A DNA stretch of 33,001 nt from an uncultured Paenibacillaceae bacterium (GCA_946478845.1 CAMLDI010000030.1:1-33001), one strand, 5' to 3'. Positions 15,805 to 23,138 are shown, counted from the first letter of the stretch. Notes: generated by a model from the sequence alone, not told the origin. Numbers and translations: made by a program.

Positions 15805-15818
15805 TGACATTTTTGTCA
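15805..15818 (-). promoter_or_regulatory. BceR-type operator
   Basis: TGACA-TTTT-TGTCA is a perfect inverted repeat with a 4-bp spacer. It matches the BceR-like consensus (TnACA-N4-TGTnA) known upstream of B. subtilis bceAB-type operons. Its centre is about 60 bp upstream of the predicted start point of the ABC operon, the usual place for an activator site. Confidence 0.75.
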
Positions 15819-15841
15819 TGTTGAGAGAAGGGTGAGTTATT

Positions 15842-17224
15842 TTATAACCAGGCTTTTTTTAACAGTTGTACACCAAGGTTGATTTCATCAAAAGAAAGAT
15901 TGCCAAAACCAAGCCGAATCATAGGTTGTTCAGGATAATTATGAACAAAAAAAATGGATGTTGGATACACTTTCACCCCATAAGAAGCCGCCCGTTCGAT
16001 GAGCCATTGCTCCGAAAGGTTTACATGTACTTTGATTAATACGTACAAGCCAGACTGCTCCCCAATAATGGAGATCTTATCTTGAAATTGTTTCTTTAAT
16101 TCGGATACTAACTGCTGTATTTTTCGTTTATACACAATACGCATGCGTTTAATATGGCGGTTCCATTCCCCCTCCTCCATAAATTTAGCCATGGTCAGTT
16201 GGCTAAAAAGGGAAGTGGTACTCTCGAAATACTGAAACTGATCTTTATAACGGTGTAACAGAGGTTGTGGCAACACCATATAGCTCAAACGGATTCCTGG
16301 AAGAAAGGACTTAGAAAAATTGCCCAGATAAATGACTCTTCCTGAATCAATAGAAGCAAGTGCGGGAAAGGGTTGCTGGGTATAACGAAATTCACTATCA
16401 TAATCATCTTCAAAAATATATCCCTTCCTCATGTCCGCCCAATGAATCAGCATTTGCCGTTGTTGAATGGGCATGCTTACTCCGTATGGACAGTGATGGG
16501 AAGGGGTTACATAGATCAGGCGTGATTTCATTTGTTCCATCTGGGGGAAATCCCCGCCATTTTCATAAATGGGTAACGTCTCAAATGTAAACTGGTGAAG
16601 TTGAAATGCTTCTCTGACCCCATCATACCCGGGATCCTCTACGACCATGCTTTGAAATTCCTCCTTCAGTATATACCCTATATTGACCAGCAATTGCTGG
16701 GTCGTACTGCCAATCATAATAGCATCTGCCTCTGTTTTCACCCCGCGGGATTGGAATAGGTAGGCGGCAATTTGTTCACGCAAGCTTACTTCCCCAAAGC
16801 GGTCCCCGTATTTAAAACTTTCCTTTAAGGACAATACTTGATTGCCTATTCTCCGCCAAATTTTTAAAGGAAAATGGGATTGATCCACAGCTCCTGCACG
16901 AAAATCAATACGTATTGGTTTAGCTTCCTTCGATGGTTGTTTGTTATTTTGTTGACTTACCCCTTCATGGAAGAAATCATGTTCTAATTCATTGACAAAA
17001 TACCCTTTTCTCCCTTCACTGCGAATATAGCCTTCCGCTACAAGTTGTTCATAAGCCGTTAATGTTGTATTGCGGCTTACTTGAAGGGAATCTGCCAATT
17101 CACGAATAGAGGGCAATTGTTCATCAGGGAGAAGATCCCCCTGTTCAATATAGATTTTAAATTGCTCGTAGATTTGTTTGTATTTTGGTGTACCCTCATT
17201 CAACGCAAAAATGGTATTGATCAA
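15842..17224 (-). CDS. MocR/PdxR-type transcriptional regulator
   Basis: A 460-residue fusion. An N-terminal GntR winged helix (about 10-75, with LPSIRELADSLQVSRNTT) is joined to a fold-type I aminotransferase-like domain. GNFSKSFLPGIRLSY contains the Lys expected to bind PLP (near residue 305), and EDDYDSEFRY contains the cofactor-ring Asp. MocR proteins respond to PLP or amino-compounds (for example PdxR, GabR). The start is a TTG at 17224 with AAAGGTGGG upstream. It is divergent from the enoyl-CoA hydratase gene, and MocR regulators often control the divergent gene. No pdx or gab genes are present, so the ligand is open. Confidence 0.9.
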   Translation of the reverse strand: MINTIFALNEGTPKYKQIYEQFKIYIEQGDLLPDEQLPSIRELADSLQVSRNTTLTAYEQLVAEGYIRSEGRKGYFVNELEHDFFHEGVSQQNNKQPSKEAKPIRIDFRAGAVDQSHFPLKIWRRIGNQVLSLKESFKYGDRFGEVSLREQIAAYLFQSRGVKTEADAIMIGSTTQQLLVNIGYILKEEFQSMVVEDPGYDGVREAFQLHQFTFETLPIYENGGDFPQMEQMKSRLIYVTPSHHCPYGVSMPIQQRQMLIHWADMRKGYIFEDDYDSEFRYTQQPFPALASIDSGRVIYLGNFSKSFLPGIRLSYMVLPQPLLHRYKDQFQYFESTTSLFSQLTMAKFMEEGEWNRHIKRMRIVYKRKIQQLVSELKKQFQDKISIIGEQSGLYVLIKVHVNLSEQWLIERAASYGVKVYPTSIFFVHNYPEQPMIRLGFGNLSFDEINLGVQLLKKAWL

Positions 17225-17335
17225 TGGATTCCCACCTTTGACATGTATATTTGTTGAAAATTGTACCTTTTTAAATGTCAGTATTTATCATACCATAATT
17301 TATATGAAAATTCTGAAATCTAGGAGGAGTACATA

Positions 17336-18115
17336 ATGAATTATGAATTTCTACTTTGTACGATTGAAAATAAAGTAGCCCTTGTAACAATCAGTAATTA
17401 TCCTGGCAATAAATTAAATACACAAGTCTATCAGGAACTAACCAAATTAATAGAGGAATTAGAGGCTGATAAACATGTACAAGCCATCATCATTACCGGG
17501 GATGGGGATGAAGCCTTTGTAGCCGGGGCTGATATCGGTGAAATGGTGGATTTGGATACTGTGGGCATGATGGATTTAACACAAATCACCAGAATTGCTT
17601 TTTCTAAAATTGAAAACCTGAAAAAGCCAGTGATCGCAGCCATTAACGGAGAATCTCGCGGTGGGGGTTTTGAGCTGGCTTTATGTTGTGACTTGCGTAT
17701 CGCCTCACAAAATGCTCAATTTGCCTTTCCTGAAATCAATTTAGGGGTAATTCCCGGTGGTGGGGGAACACAGCGTATCCAAAAAGTTGTGGGACAGGGC
17801 ACCGCAAAAGAGTTGTTGTATTTTGGGGAAATGATTGATGCAAAGCGTGCCTATGAATTACAAATCGTCAACAAAGTCGTTCCCCAGGGTGAACTTTTAT
17901 CCATAGCAAAAGACTGGGCAGAAAAGCTGTCGCGAAAAGCCCCTATTGCCTTACGAATGATGAAAGTAGCTGTAAATACAGGTTCCAATGTTGACCTGGA
18001 ATCCGCTTTAACCATTGAGGCCACCTGCTATGATGGCGCCTTTGCTACTAAGGATTGCAAAGAGGGGATGGCAGCACGCCTTGAAAACAGAAAAGCAAAT
18101 TTTGTAGGCAGGTAA
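17336..18115 (+). CDS. Enoyl-CoA hydratase (crotonase family)
   Basis: A 259-residue crotonase with both catalytic glutamates of true enoyl-CoA hydratases: Glu113 in GGGFELAL and Glu133 in FPEINLGVIPGGGG. The oxyanion-hole segments are AGADI (63-67) and the Gly109-111 region. It probably hydrates 2-enoyl-CoA in fatty- or branched-acid breakdown. The NGESRGGG loop differs from the common NGYALGGG form. AGGAGG precedes the ATG. The MFS transporter gene starts 7 bp downstream, so the two form an operon, possibly for uptake and breakdown of an organic acid. Confidence 0.9.
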   Translation: MNYEFLLCTIENKVALVTISNYPGNKLNTQVYQELTKLIEELEADKHVQAIIITGDGDEAFVAGADIGEMVDLDTVGMMDLTQITRIAFSKIENLKKPVIAAINGESRGGGFELALCCDLRIASQNAQFAFPEINLGVIPGGGGTQRIQKVVGQGTAKELLYFGEMIDAKRAYELQIVNKVVPQGELLSIAKDWAEKLSRKAPIALRMMKVAVNTGSNVDLESALTIEATCYDGAFATKDCKEGMAARLENRKANFVGR

Positions 18116-18121
18116 CATCCT

Positions 18122-19375
18122 ATGGAAAAAGAAATTGTTACGATTGTCAGACCCCATACTGCATTCAATTATGGATATATCATTGTTGCTTTATCCTTTA
18201 TCGCTATGTTTGCTTCTATGGGAATACGAGGCTCTTTTGGCACCTATGTAACAGAATGGGAACAAACTTTTTCAGTGAATCGTGTATGGGTAAGTATTGT
18301 ATCTTTTACCAGCCTCGTTGTTTACGGCATTAGTATTATAGCTGCAGGGAAACTAACAGATAAAATTTGGCCACGAAAGGTATTAACAATTAGCATGATC
18401 TTGATGGGAATCTGTTTGTTGGGGTCTTTTTTTTCTACGAATATTTGGCATATCATGCTTTTATATGGGTTGATTGGTTCCATTGGATTTGGCTTTGCCT
18501 CCAACGTGACCGTTTCCGTTGCCATTGTAAAATGGTTTAAAGAAAAGAAAGGATTCATGATCAGTATTGTAGTGGTTGGAATGGCTGCAGGCCTATGATT
18601 TTCGGCCCCTTAAATATTTATTTAATGGAACAAATGGGATGGAAATCAGCCTTTAGTCTTTACGGATTCATATTCATCCTGCTATTCATGCCTTTATTCG
18701 CCCTTTTTTACCGTGACTCACCTGAGCAGGATGACATATTGAGTAAAAAAGAGAATGTTTGCACAGAGGAGTTTAAGAGGGGAAAGTCCCCTGCTTTTTC
18801 AACGTTTCACTATCCCCTTACCTGGATACTCATTATTGCTTATTTTATTTGCGGTTTTACAGATGTGGGTCTGATTTATACTCACTTCGTTCCCTTTGGT
18901 GAAAGACGTGCATTTTCATCTGGTATGATAAGCAATGGATTACTGATTTATGGTATTTCCAATATTGTTGGAACCATTACCATCGGTTATATTTCTGATA
19001 AAGTCAGCAATGGTAAACTCCTCTCCTTCCTATATGGACTGAGACTAGTTTCACTGCTTATGATTGTTGTACTTCATGACCCCATTTGGTTATTAAATTT
19101 TTGCCCTTTTATATGGATTTACCGATATCGCAACCACTACTCCCTTTACGATGATGTGTGCAAAATTATTTGGTGAAAAAAATATCGGCACTGCATTTGG
19201 GATGATTAGCTTTTTCCATCAAATGGGCGCGGCGGTTGGAGCCTTTATTCTAGGTCTGCTCTTCACCTTATCAGCCAATTATCAGTCATCCTTATGGCTC
19301 AGTGTCTTCTTGTTAGCATTTAATGTGGTTGTTATATTTAAGATAAATGAAAAAAATAGGGCTGGTTCCGTATAG
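18122..19375 (+). pseudogene. OFA-like MFS transporter gene broken by two frameshifts
   Basis: Three reading-frame pieces (18122-18598, 18595-19176, 19151-19375) join into one 12-helix MFS transporter of about 415 residues. The first piece starts with FNYGYIIVALSFIAMFAS and contains GKLTDKIWPRK, the typical MFS loop 2-3 motif. A base is missing near 18590 (GGCCTATGA, where a GGCCC run would restore AGPMIFGPL). A base is extra near 19098 in the T5 run. After the second, the frame returns to YGFTDIATTPFTMM. The family resembles oxalate/formate or monocarboxylate carriers. The changes are single-base and in or near short runs, so sequencing error is possible. Confidence 0.8.
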
Positions 19376-19392
19376 TGGAATCAGCCCTATTT
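19355..19392. terminator. Terminator overlapping the MFS gene 3' end
   Basis: AAATAGGGCTG and CAGCCCTATTT flank TTCC/GGAA, giving a strong stem. The first arm encodes the last residues (NRAGSV) of the transporter, and the stop codon lies inside the loop side of the hairpin. Confidence 0.8.
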
Positions 19393-19417
19393 GATTTCAT
19401 CTATCTCCCTATTTAAT

Positions 19418-19531
19418 CATTTTTTTGCAGCAACTACGGACATAGGAATATCCATCACTACAATAAGCCCGGCAACAAGAAGAACATAGGTGATATAAAG
19501 AGATTCATATCTATAAAAAGGAAAAAGACCC
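19418..19531 (-). pseudogene. C-terminal remnant of a membrane protein
   Basis: On the minus strand an open frame without a start reads FPFYRYESLYITYVLL followed by VAGLIVVMDIPMSVVAAKK and a stop at 19418-19420. It is one hydrophobic helix plus a short tail, as at the end of a transporter. Upstream of codon ~37 the frame is closed and a terminator-like hairpin lies there. I do not recognise the family. It probably marks the edge of an older rearrangement. Confidence 0.4.
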
Positions 19532-19556
19532 CACTACTTACTATAAAGTGGGATCT
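19521..19556 (-). terminator. Terminator-like hairpin
   Basis: On the minus strand AGATCCCACT pairs with AGTGGGGTCT (one G-U pair), followed by TTTTTCC. No intact minus-strand gene ends just upstream, so it may be left over from a lost gene. Confidence 0.6.
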
Positions 19557-19690
19557 AACCATAATACACTCCAAGGCACAGGGCCTTGCATCGTATAATG
19601 TACGCTCATTTTTGATGCAATTTTAGGGTATTTAATCAAGTATTAAAACCCTTAGTTTTTGGTTTCAACTAATTTCATACTAGTGAACCA

Positions 19691-19713
19691 AAGGGTATTC
19701 AAAGGGAATTCAA
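19691..19713 (+). repeat. Left arm-type direct repeat of the element
   Basis: AAGGGTATTCAA followed by AGGGAATTCAA. It matches 21 of 23 bases, in the same orientation, of 27226-27248 just after the integrase gene. Each copy is itself two tandem ATTCAA-containing units. Such paired repeats near element ends are the usual arm sites for tyrosine integrases with an N-terminal arm-binding domain. Confidence 0.6.
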
Positions 19714-19717
19714 ATTA

Positions 19718-19741
19718 ATATGCTGGCGGGCAATGTGTGTA
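19718..19741 (+). repeat. 24-bp inverted repeat, left copy
   Basis: The core ATATGCTGGCGGGCAAT and the following 7 bases match the reverse complement of 26015-26038 at 23 of 24 positions. It is GC-rich in an AT-rich setting, so it is not a chance match. Confidence 0.85.
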
Positions 19742-19863
19742 TTGTTTCTTTATAATAAAGTTTGAGCAAAATTAATTTTAGTGAGAGGTGCACCCATTAC
19801 GTAAGGATAGACTACAACTTAATTTTCAGCCAAAACTAAGGTGGAGGGGTATTACTTTGTATT

Positions 19864-20193
19864 TTAGTCAGATGTTATGACTTTCTGAACACTCTGTTTT
19901 ATAGCATGTTCCAAAGCATCTTCAACGTTATTATTAATATAATGGTAGACACCTTCTGGTAAATCTTCTTGCATATGCCTCAATGCATCAGCAAATCCAC
20001 GCATTAAACAATCAATTTCACCATCAGATAGAACAACTTTCTCTTCTTGATGAACATTAAAATTCATCTGAACTAGATTAACCATACCAATTACACACTG
20101 CTGATCAGTCAAATCTCTGCTCTCTTTTAACCATTTGAATTGTTCATATGGAACATCGGACTGTCTCTGTGGTTCAAAAAGTGCTTCTATCAC
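19864..20193 (-). CDS. Hypothetical protein, possibly N-terminally truncated
   Basis: A 109-residue acidic soluble protein. It is helical and contains LKESRDLTDQQCVIGMVNL and GFADALRHMQEDLPEGVYHY. No family is recognised. The only start is a GTG at 20193 without a ribosome-binding site. The same frame is open upstream to about 20226 (encoding KPITDRENDPS), so the gene may be the C-terminal part of a longer one. It lies in the degenerate element between fragments, so it may be a remnant too. Confidence 0.4.
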   Translation of the reverse strand: MIEALFEPQRQSDVPYEQFKWLKESRDLTDQQCVIGMVNLVQMNFNVHQEEKVVLSDGEIDCLMRGFADALRHMQEDLPEGVYHYINNNVEDALEHAIKQSVQKVITSD

Positions 20194-20227
20194 ACTAGGA
20201 TCATTTTCTCTATCAGTAATAGGTTTC

Positions 20228-20355
20228 CTTTAAGATTTTAGGCTTTATATTTGTAACTTTAATTAGTTTCGGAGCAAGAATCTTGGGGAAACAATATTAC
20301 GATGATATTAAAAAGGAACTCTTCCTCAGCGGTAAGTGTCTTTCCTTTTTGTAAT
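20228..20355 (+). pseudogene. Possible C-terminal fragment of a one-helix membrane protein
   Basis: A plus-strand frame without a start codon reads VSFKILGFIFVTLISFGARI then LGKQYYDDIKKELFLSGK and a stop: one hydrophobic helix and a charged tail. It overlaps the 5' edge of the minus-strand hypothetical gene. Weak evidence. Confidence 0.25.
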
Positions 20356-20403
20356 TAGTTAGACGTACAACGTTTTTCTAATTGGAAATTTTGATGCAAT
20401 TTT

Positions 20404-20649
20404 TTAAAGATTAATATTTTGTTTAATTAGAGAGATCTGAATACTAATAATATATATACATAAAAGAATAATAATCACCAATAACAGGTGAGAACATTAA
20501 GCCCCAAAATGAACTAGACCATACATCAGGACCATCTGGTCCCCAATTAATAACCATTGTTTCAGGCATTTTATCTAAATAAAACCAATCACCCCTGAGA
20601 CAACAATTAATAATAATGGGATAATCCATAATCCCTTAAACAAACTCAT
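20404..20649 (-). pseudogene. DUF1648/SdpI-like membrane protein gene, frameshifted and truncated
   Basis: A good ribosome-binding site (AGGAGA) precedes ATG 20649, giving MSLFKGLWIIPLLLIVVSGV. After about 23 codons a frameshift leads to FYLDKMPETMVINWGPDGPD then VWSSSFWGLMFSPVIG, which has the DUF1648 pattern (P-x-x-hydrophobic, N/H-W, G-x-x-D-x-W). A second shift near 20476 gives a further hydrophobic helix ending at a stop at 20404. DUF1648 is the N-terminal domain of SdpI-type proteins, including the immunity protein for the SdpC toxin. The full family is longer, so this copy is truncated as well as shifted. Confidence 0.6.
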
Positions 20650-20862
20650 AAAATCTCCTCACTTCCTAAACGAATTACCTATATTTACTTAAACATACTT
20701 TTTTTATAGATGGAAATTAATTTATATAATTTCACAATTTTGTAATAAACTTTTAAAAATACAACTAGTTGAGATTTTTTATTGTGATATAAATGAATTA
20801 TTCAATTACTATTATCTTCCTTATTTAAACATACTAGAGCGTTTCGTGAAAGGTGGTATTTT

Positions 20863-20991
20863 ATGAGTTTATTAAGTCCTGGTTCAATAACAGTACTAAC
20901 TACATATAAATGTGTAGCTCAGCTCATCATTCTTCCAGCGCGGGTACTCGGCATCGAGAACTTGCTTTTGCCCTGGCGTAAGCGTGGTTAG
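20863..20991 (+). CDS. Small ORF (42 aa), 5' part of a broken gene
   Basis: AAAGGTGG lies 6 nt before ATG 20863, and the peptide starts MSLLSPGSITVLTTYKCVAQ. From about base 20925 the DNA is antisense to the serine recombinase fragment, so the remaining ~20 residues are probably junk. The real N-terminus has lost its own 3' part at that junction. The Ser/Thr/Cys content recalls peptide precursors, but there is no leader motif and no modification enzyme nearby. Confidence 0.3.
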   Translation: MSLLSPGSITVLTTYKCVAQLIILPARVLGIENLLLPWRKRG

Positions 20992-21147
20992 ATTAATCCG
21001 TGACCGCCCCAGGTGCTTCCCCTTTTTCTTTGCAATCTCGATCCCCTCTTCCTGAGCTTGTTTAATGTCATTTCTCTCTTCTTCAGCCAGCCAGCTAAGG
21101 ATATGCAACACTAAGTCCATGATGAGCTGCCCGATCCCCTCCAATTA
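20896..21147 (-). pseudogene. Serine recombinase/resolvase fragment
   Basis: The frame reads GIGQLIMDLVLHILSWLAEE and ERNDIKQAQEEGIEIAKKKG then KHLGR. This is the end of the resolvase catalytic domain (helix E region, ILSWLAEEER) and the start of the DNA-binding part. The catalytic N-terminus (with its Ser) is missing, and the helix-turn-helix is cut after WKNDELS near 20925. The start TTG at 21144 has no role; the match simply begins there. It is an inactive remnant of a mobile element. Confidence 0.75.
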
Positions 21148-21315
21148 GAGTTTTTACGTATCACTTGGAAGGGAGTAAAGGAAAGAACGAAGATGACATC
21201 GATCTCAAGATGATTAGCAACATAAAATAAAAAAATGGAAAATTACCCAAATTTTATATGAACTATGCTATTATTGATTATGTAGTATAAAATTTACATA
21301 GGAAGGATGAGTTTT

Positions 21316-21897
21316 TTGAAAAAAACGTTGCTGGCAGTGTGTTCATTTCTCATGGTTTTAATGATTTTTGCACCTAGTTCTTTTGCTCAAAGTGCGAAGA
21401 AGCAAGATTCTTCGGATAATGTTATTGACATTATCAAGCCTTATGTGGAGGTATCAGACGAAGGAGAACTTCAATTCAAAAATGTACCGGAGGATATTTA
21501 CAACAATTACGATTTAGCAGATTTGCAAAAGCACTTTGATGAACTCAATGCTTTAGCCCAAGAGGGTTCTATTGTTATTAATGAGGATTTAAGTATTGAT
21601 AATAATGCGATTACTCCTATGACTGTTTATGGATCATGGACTTATTATTGGTGGGGATATGATCGTTATTTTAATCATGAACAAACTGTAGCTGCAATTA
21701 ATTACTATAATACAGTTGCTGCTGGAGGAGCTATTACTACAGGTCTTACTTTTTGGCTTCCACCTGTATCTGGATTAACGGCTGCAACATCTGGATACTA
21801 TTATTTGCTTGCTACACGGTTCGCTGCCAACGACCTTGGGTATGGAGTTTATGCGGCAGTAACTTGGGCTGCGGTATTCAATATTGAGCCTCTATAA
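21316..21897 (+). CDS. Secreted bacteriocin-like precursor protein
   Basis: A 193-residue precursor. I chose TTG 21316 because GGAAGG ends 9 nt upstream and the protein then begins KKTLLAVCSFL; ATG 21307 abuts that site. A clear Sec signal peptide (cleavage after SSFA, residue 24) is followed by a strongly acidic region (25-97: about 17 Asp/Glu versus 5 Lys). A near-neutral, Tyr/Trp/Gly/Ala-rich C-terminal domain (98-193) begins AITPMTVYGSWTYYWWGYDR and contains two hydrophobic stretches. No cysteine remains after the signal. This layout resembles secreted pre-pro toxins such as SdpC, although I see no sequence similarity to it. A 58-aa membrane protein and a terminator follow. Toxin function is inferred, not shown. 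Confidence 0.7.
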   Translation: MKKTLLAVCSFLMVLMIFAPSSFAQSAKKQDSSDNVIDIIKPYVEVSDEGELQFKNVPEDIYNNYDLADLQKHFDELNALAQEGSIVINEDLSIDNNAITPMTVYGSWTYYWWGYDRYFNHEQTVAAINYYNTVAAGGAITTGLTFWLPPVSGLTAATSGYYYLLATRFAANDLGYGVYAAVTWAAVFNIEPL

Positions 21898-21909
21898 GGA
21901 GGATGGGCC

Positions 21910-22086
21910 ATGTCAACTACAGTATCTACGATACTAGCGATATTGATAATATTGCTAGGTATCGCGTATCCAATTATTTATTGGGTAAAGAAGAAAAACA
22001 ACAAACCTTTCCAAGCTGGTTATAAAATAATATTTTTAGTCATTTTTCTATTATTGGCTATTTTTCTTATTAACTCACTCATATAA
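21910..22086 (+). CDS. Small two-helix membrane protein, candidate immunity protein
   Basis: This 58-residue protein starts MSTTVSTILAILIILLGIAY. It has a helix at about 5-25, a basic loop (WVKKKNNKPFQAGYK), and a second helix at about 40-57 (IIFLVIFLLLAIFLINSLI). GGAGG lies 7 nt before the ATG, only 12 bp after the precursor gene, and a terminator follows. Small basic two-helix proteins next to secreted peptide genes are commonly immunity proteins. No named family is recognised. Confidence 0.75.
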   Translation: MSTTVSTILAILIILLGIAYPIIYWVKKKNNKPFQAGYKIIFLVIFLLLAIFLINSLI

Positions 22087-22096
22087 ACATAAGGGA

Positions 22097-22135
22097 AAAT
22101 AAGACAGTCTTTAAACCGGCTGTCTTATTTTTTAT
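22097..22135 (+). terminator. Terminator of the bacteriocin-like cassette
   Basis: AAATAAGACAG and CTGTCTTATTT form an 11-bp stem followed by TTTTTA. It lies 11 nt after the stop codon of the small membrane protein. Confidence 0.85.
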
Positions 22136-22139
22136 TTTA

Positions 22140-22361
22140 TTAGCTTGCACGCGTGACCAGCACCGTATGGATCCGCCGGTGAACCTGGTTGAGGTAGTAC
22201 CAGCGAATACCACCCGCAAAGTAGATGTTATTAAATGGGAAATCTATTAATAGCCTCGTTGTATTCCTCCTGAGCATCAGTGATTGCAAGTTCACGTTTC
22301 ATCAGTGTTCAACCCACGCTCCTTTTCATATTCCTTCACGATCTTATAGAAGGGGTAATAC
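22140..22361. other. Degenerate coding fragments, GC-richer than surroundings
   Basis: The stretch 22140-22260 is clearly GC-richer than its neighbours. On the minus strand one open frame reads GGIRWYYLNQVHRRIHTVLV then TRAS and a stop near 22142. Between about 22360 and 22260 (minus) is YPFYKIVKEYEKERG, then, after a shift, RELAITDAQEEYNEAI. FYKIVKEYE resembles the last helix of serine recombinases, but the piece lies on the wrong side of the other recombinase fragment to be the same gene. I call no gene here. Confidence 0.4.
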
Positions 22362-22514
22362 CATCGTAGCTTTGGATATTTCTACTATTCCAAAACCAAA
22401 GATATAGCAACTCTTATGGAAATATTTAATCATTCAGCTCCCTCTATAACAAAGCGTTATATAGGAATCACCCAGGATGAAATAGAGCATAGTTTAAAAG
22501 GATTTATATTGTAA
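22362..22514 (+). pseudogene. C-terminal fragment of a tyrosine recombinase
   Basis: The frame reads FGYFYYSKTKDIATLMEIFN then HSAPSITKRYIGITQDEIEH and SLKGFIL stop. This is the end of a phage-type integrase: the histidine of FNHS and the catalytic tyrosine in RYIGI. All upstream catalytic residues (R, K, HxxR) are missing. It is a different recombinase from the integrase at 26049. Confidence 0.75.
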
Positions 22515-22538
22515 ATTAATCCCTTTCCTAAATAAATA

Positions 22539-22572
22539 AGAACCCTATTCAATTTTTTGAATAAGGTTCTTT
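22539..22572. terminator. Bidirectional terminator after recombinase fragment
   Basis: AAGAACC-TATTCAA pairs with TTGAATA-GGTTCTT around TTTT, with an A-rich left side and T's on the right. It probably served the tyrosine recombinase gene now reduced to a fragment. Confidence 0.75.
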
Positions 22573-22655
22573 AACAAGTGAAAATTCTATAGCTTTTTAT
22601 TTTTACTTTAAAATTTACTTAAAGAAAAAATAAACGGATTCTTAAATATTGTTGT

Positions 22656-22903
22656 TTATTCCTCCATTAAATCTCTCAATAGATCTTCCAACTGATTAAC
22701 CCTTTTTGACATTAGCTCCATGACAATTATATTTTTTGAAATAAGCCATTCTAACCGCATTTCTCTCTCACTTATTTCATTGTCAAAAGCAATTTTTTCA
22801 AGCACCGATTTTAAATATTCTTGTCTTGATATTGATTTTTTCTTTGCTTCTTCATCAAATTTTTTAATTGCAACTAGATCTATATTTCTAATTTTATCTC
22901 CAT
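22656..22903 (-). pseudogene. Ribbon-helix-helix-like plasmid/ICE protein gene, frameshifted
   Basis: GGGAGAG precedes ATG 22903, but the frame closes after seven codons. In another frame it continues IRNIDLVAIKKFDEEAKKKS, ISRQEYLKSVLEKIAFDN and on to LEDLLRDLMEE, about 82 residues in total. The pattern IRNID-x-K-x-D-E-A-K-x-x-S-R-x-E-Y-L resembles small CopG/RHH-type DNA-binding proteins with a coiled-coil tail found on Bacillus plasmids and ICEs. One missing or extra base near 22885 would restore it. Confidence 0.6.
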
Positions 22904-22981
22904 GATTTCACTCTCCCTTTTAATGAATATGGTAGTTAGGTCTAATGCTCTTAAAAAATAGAAAGAGCATAAGGGAAAACT

Positions 22982-23016
22982 GTCCCCAACAAGTTGGGGA
23001 CCTAGGCAAAGCCTAG
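22982..23016. repeat. Two back-to-back perfect hairpins
   Basis: GTCCCCAAC-AA-GTTGGGGAC (22982-23001) is followed immediately by CTAGGC-AAA-GCCTAG (23002-23016). Neither is followed by a T-run on either strand, so they are not terminators. Adjacent hairpins with directly repeated motifs nearby are typical of transfer or replication origins on mobile elements. Confidence 0.75.
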
Positions 23017-23046
23017 TGTTTTCACAGGTATTTCAAACATTTGTAA

Positions 23047-23097
23047 ATGTCCACTTTGTGTCCTCTTATTTTAAAAGGATGTCCGCTTTATATCCTC
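23047..23097 (+). repeat. Pair of 19-bp direct repeats
   Basis: ATGTCC(A/G)CTTT(G/A)T(G/A)TCCTC occurs at 23047-23065 and 23079-23097 with 3 differences, spaced 32 bp start to start (about three helical turns), suggesting two sites for one DNA-binding protein. They lie 30 bp after the tandem hairpins. Confidence 0.7.
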
Positions 23098-23138
23098 ATA
23101 AAAAGAAAAGATAAAACGCAAAATAACAGAAACCTTTT

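Larger units (their letters stand above)
19557..19863. other. Left-end region of the degenerate element, no gene seen
   Basis: This gap holds no convincing coding region. It contains the left copies of two repeats: the 23-bp arm-type repeat (19691-19713) and the 24-bp inverted repeat (19718-19741). A 9-bp AAAACCCTT at 19645-19653 recurs in the rpsI terminator at 27268-27276 and could be an attachment core. Confidence 0.5.

Noticed and set aside
19618..20406. TTTGATGCAATTTT occurring near 19610 and 20391 as a possible att repeat
   Set aside because: It is AT-rich, short, lies on one side only and has no copy at the integrase end.
20896..22361. One serine recombinase gene split by insertion of the bacteriocin-like cassette
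   Set aside because: The C-terminal-like piece lies upstream of the internal piece on the minus strand, so a simple insertion cannot explain the order.
22720..22905. 61-aa plus-strand reading frame
   Set aside because: It is antisense to the RHH-like pseudogene, which has a recognisable protein pattern and a ribosome-binding site on the minus strand.
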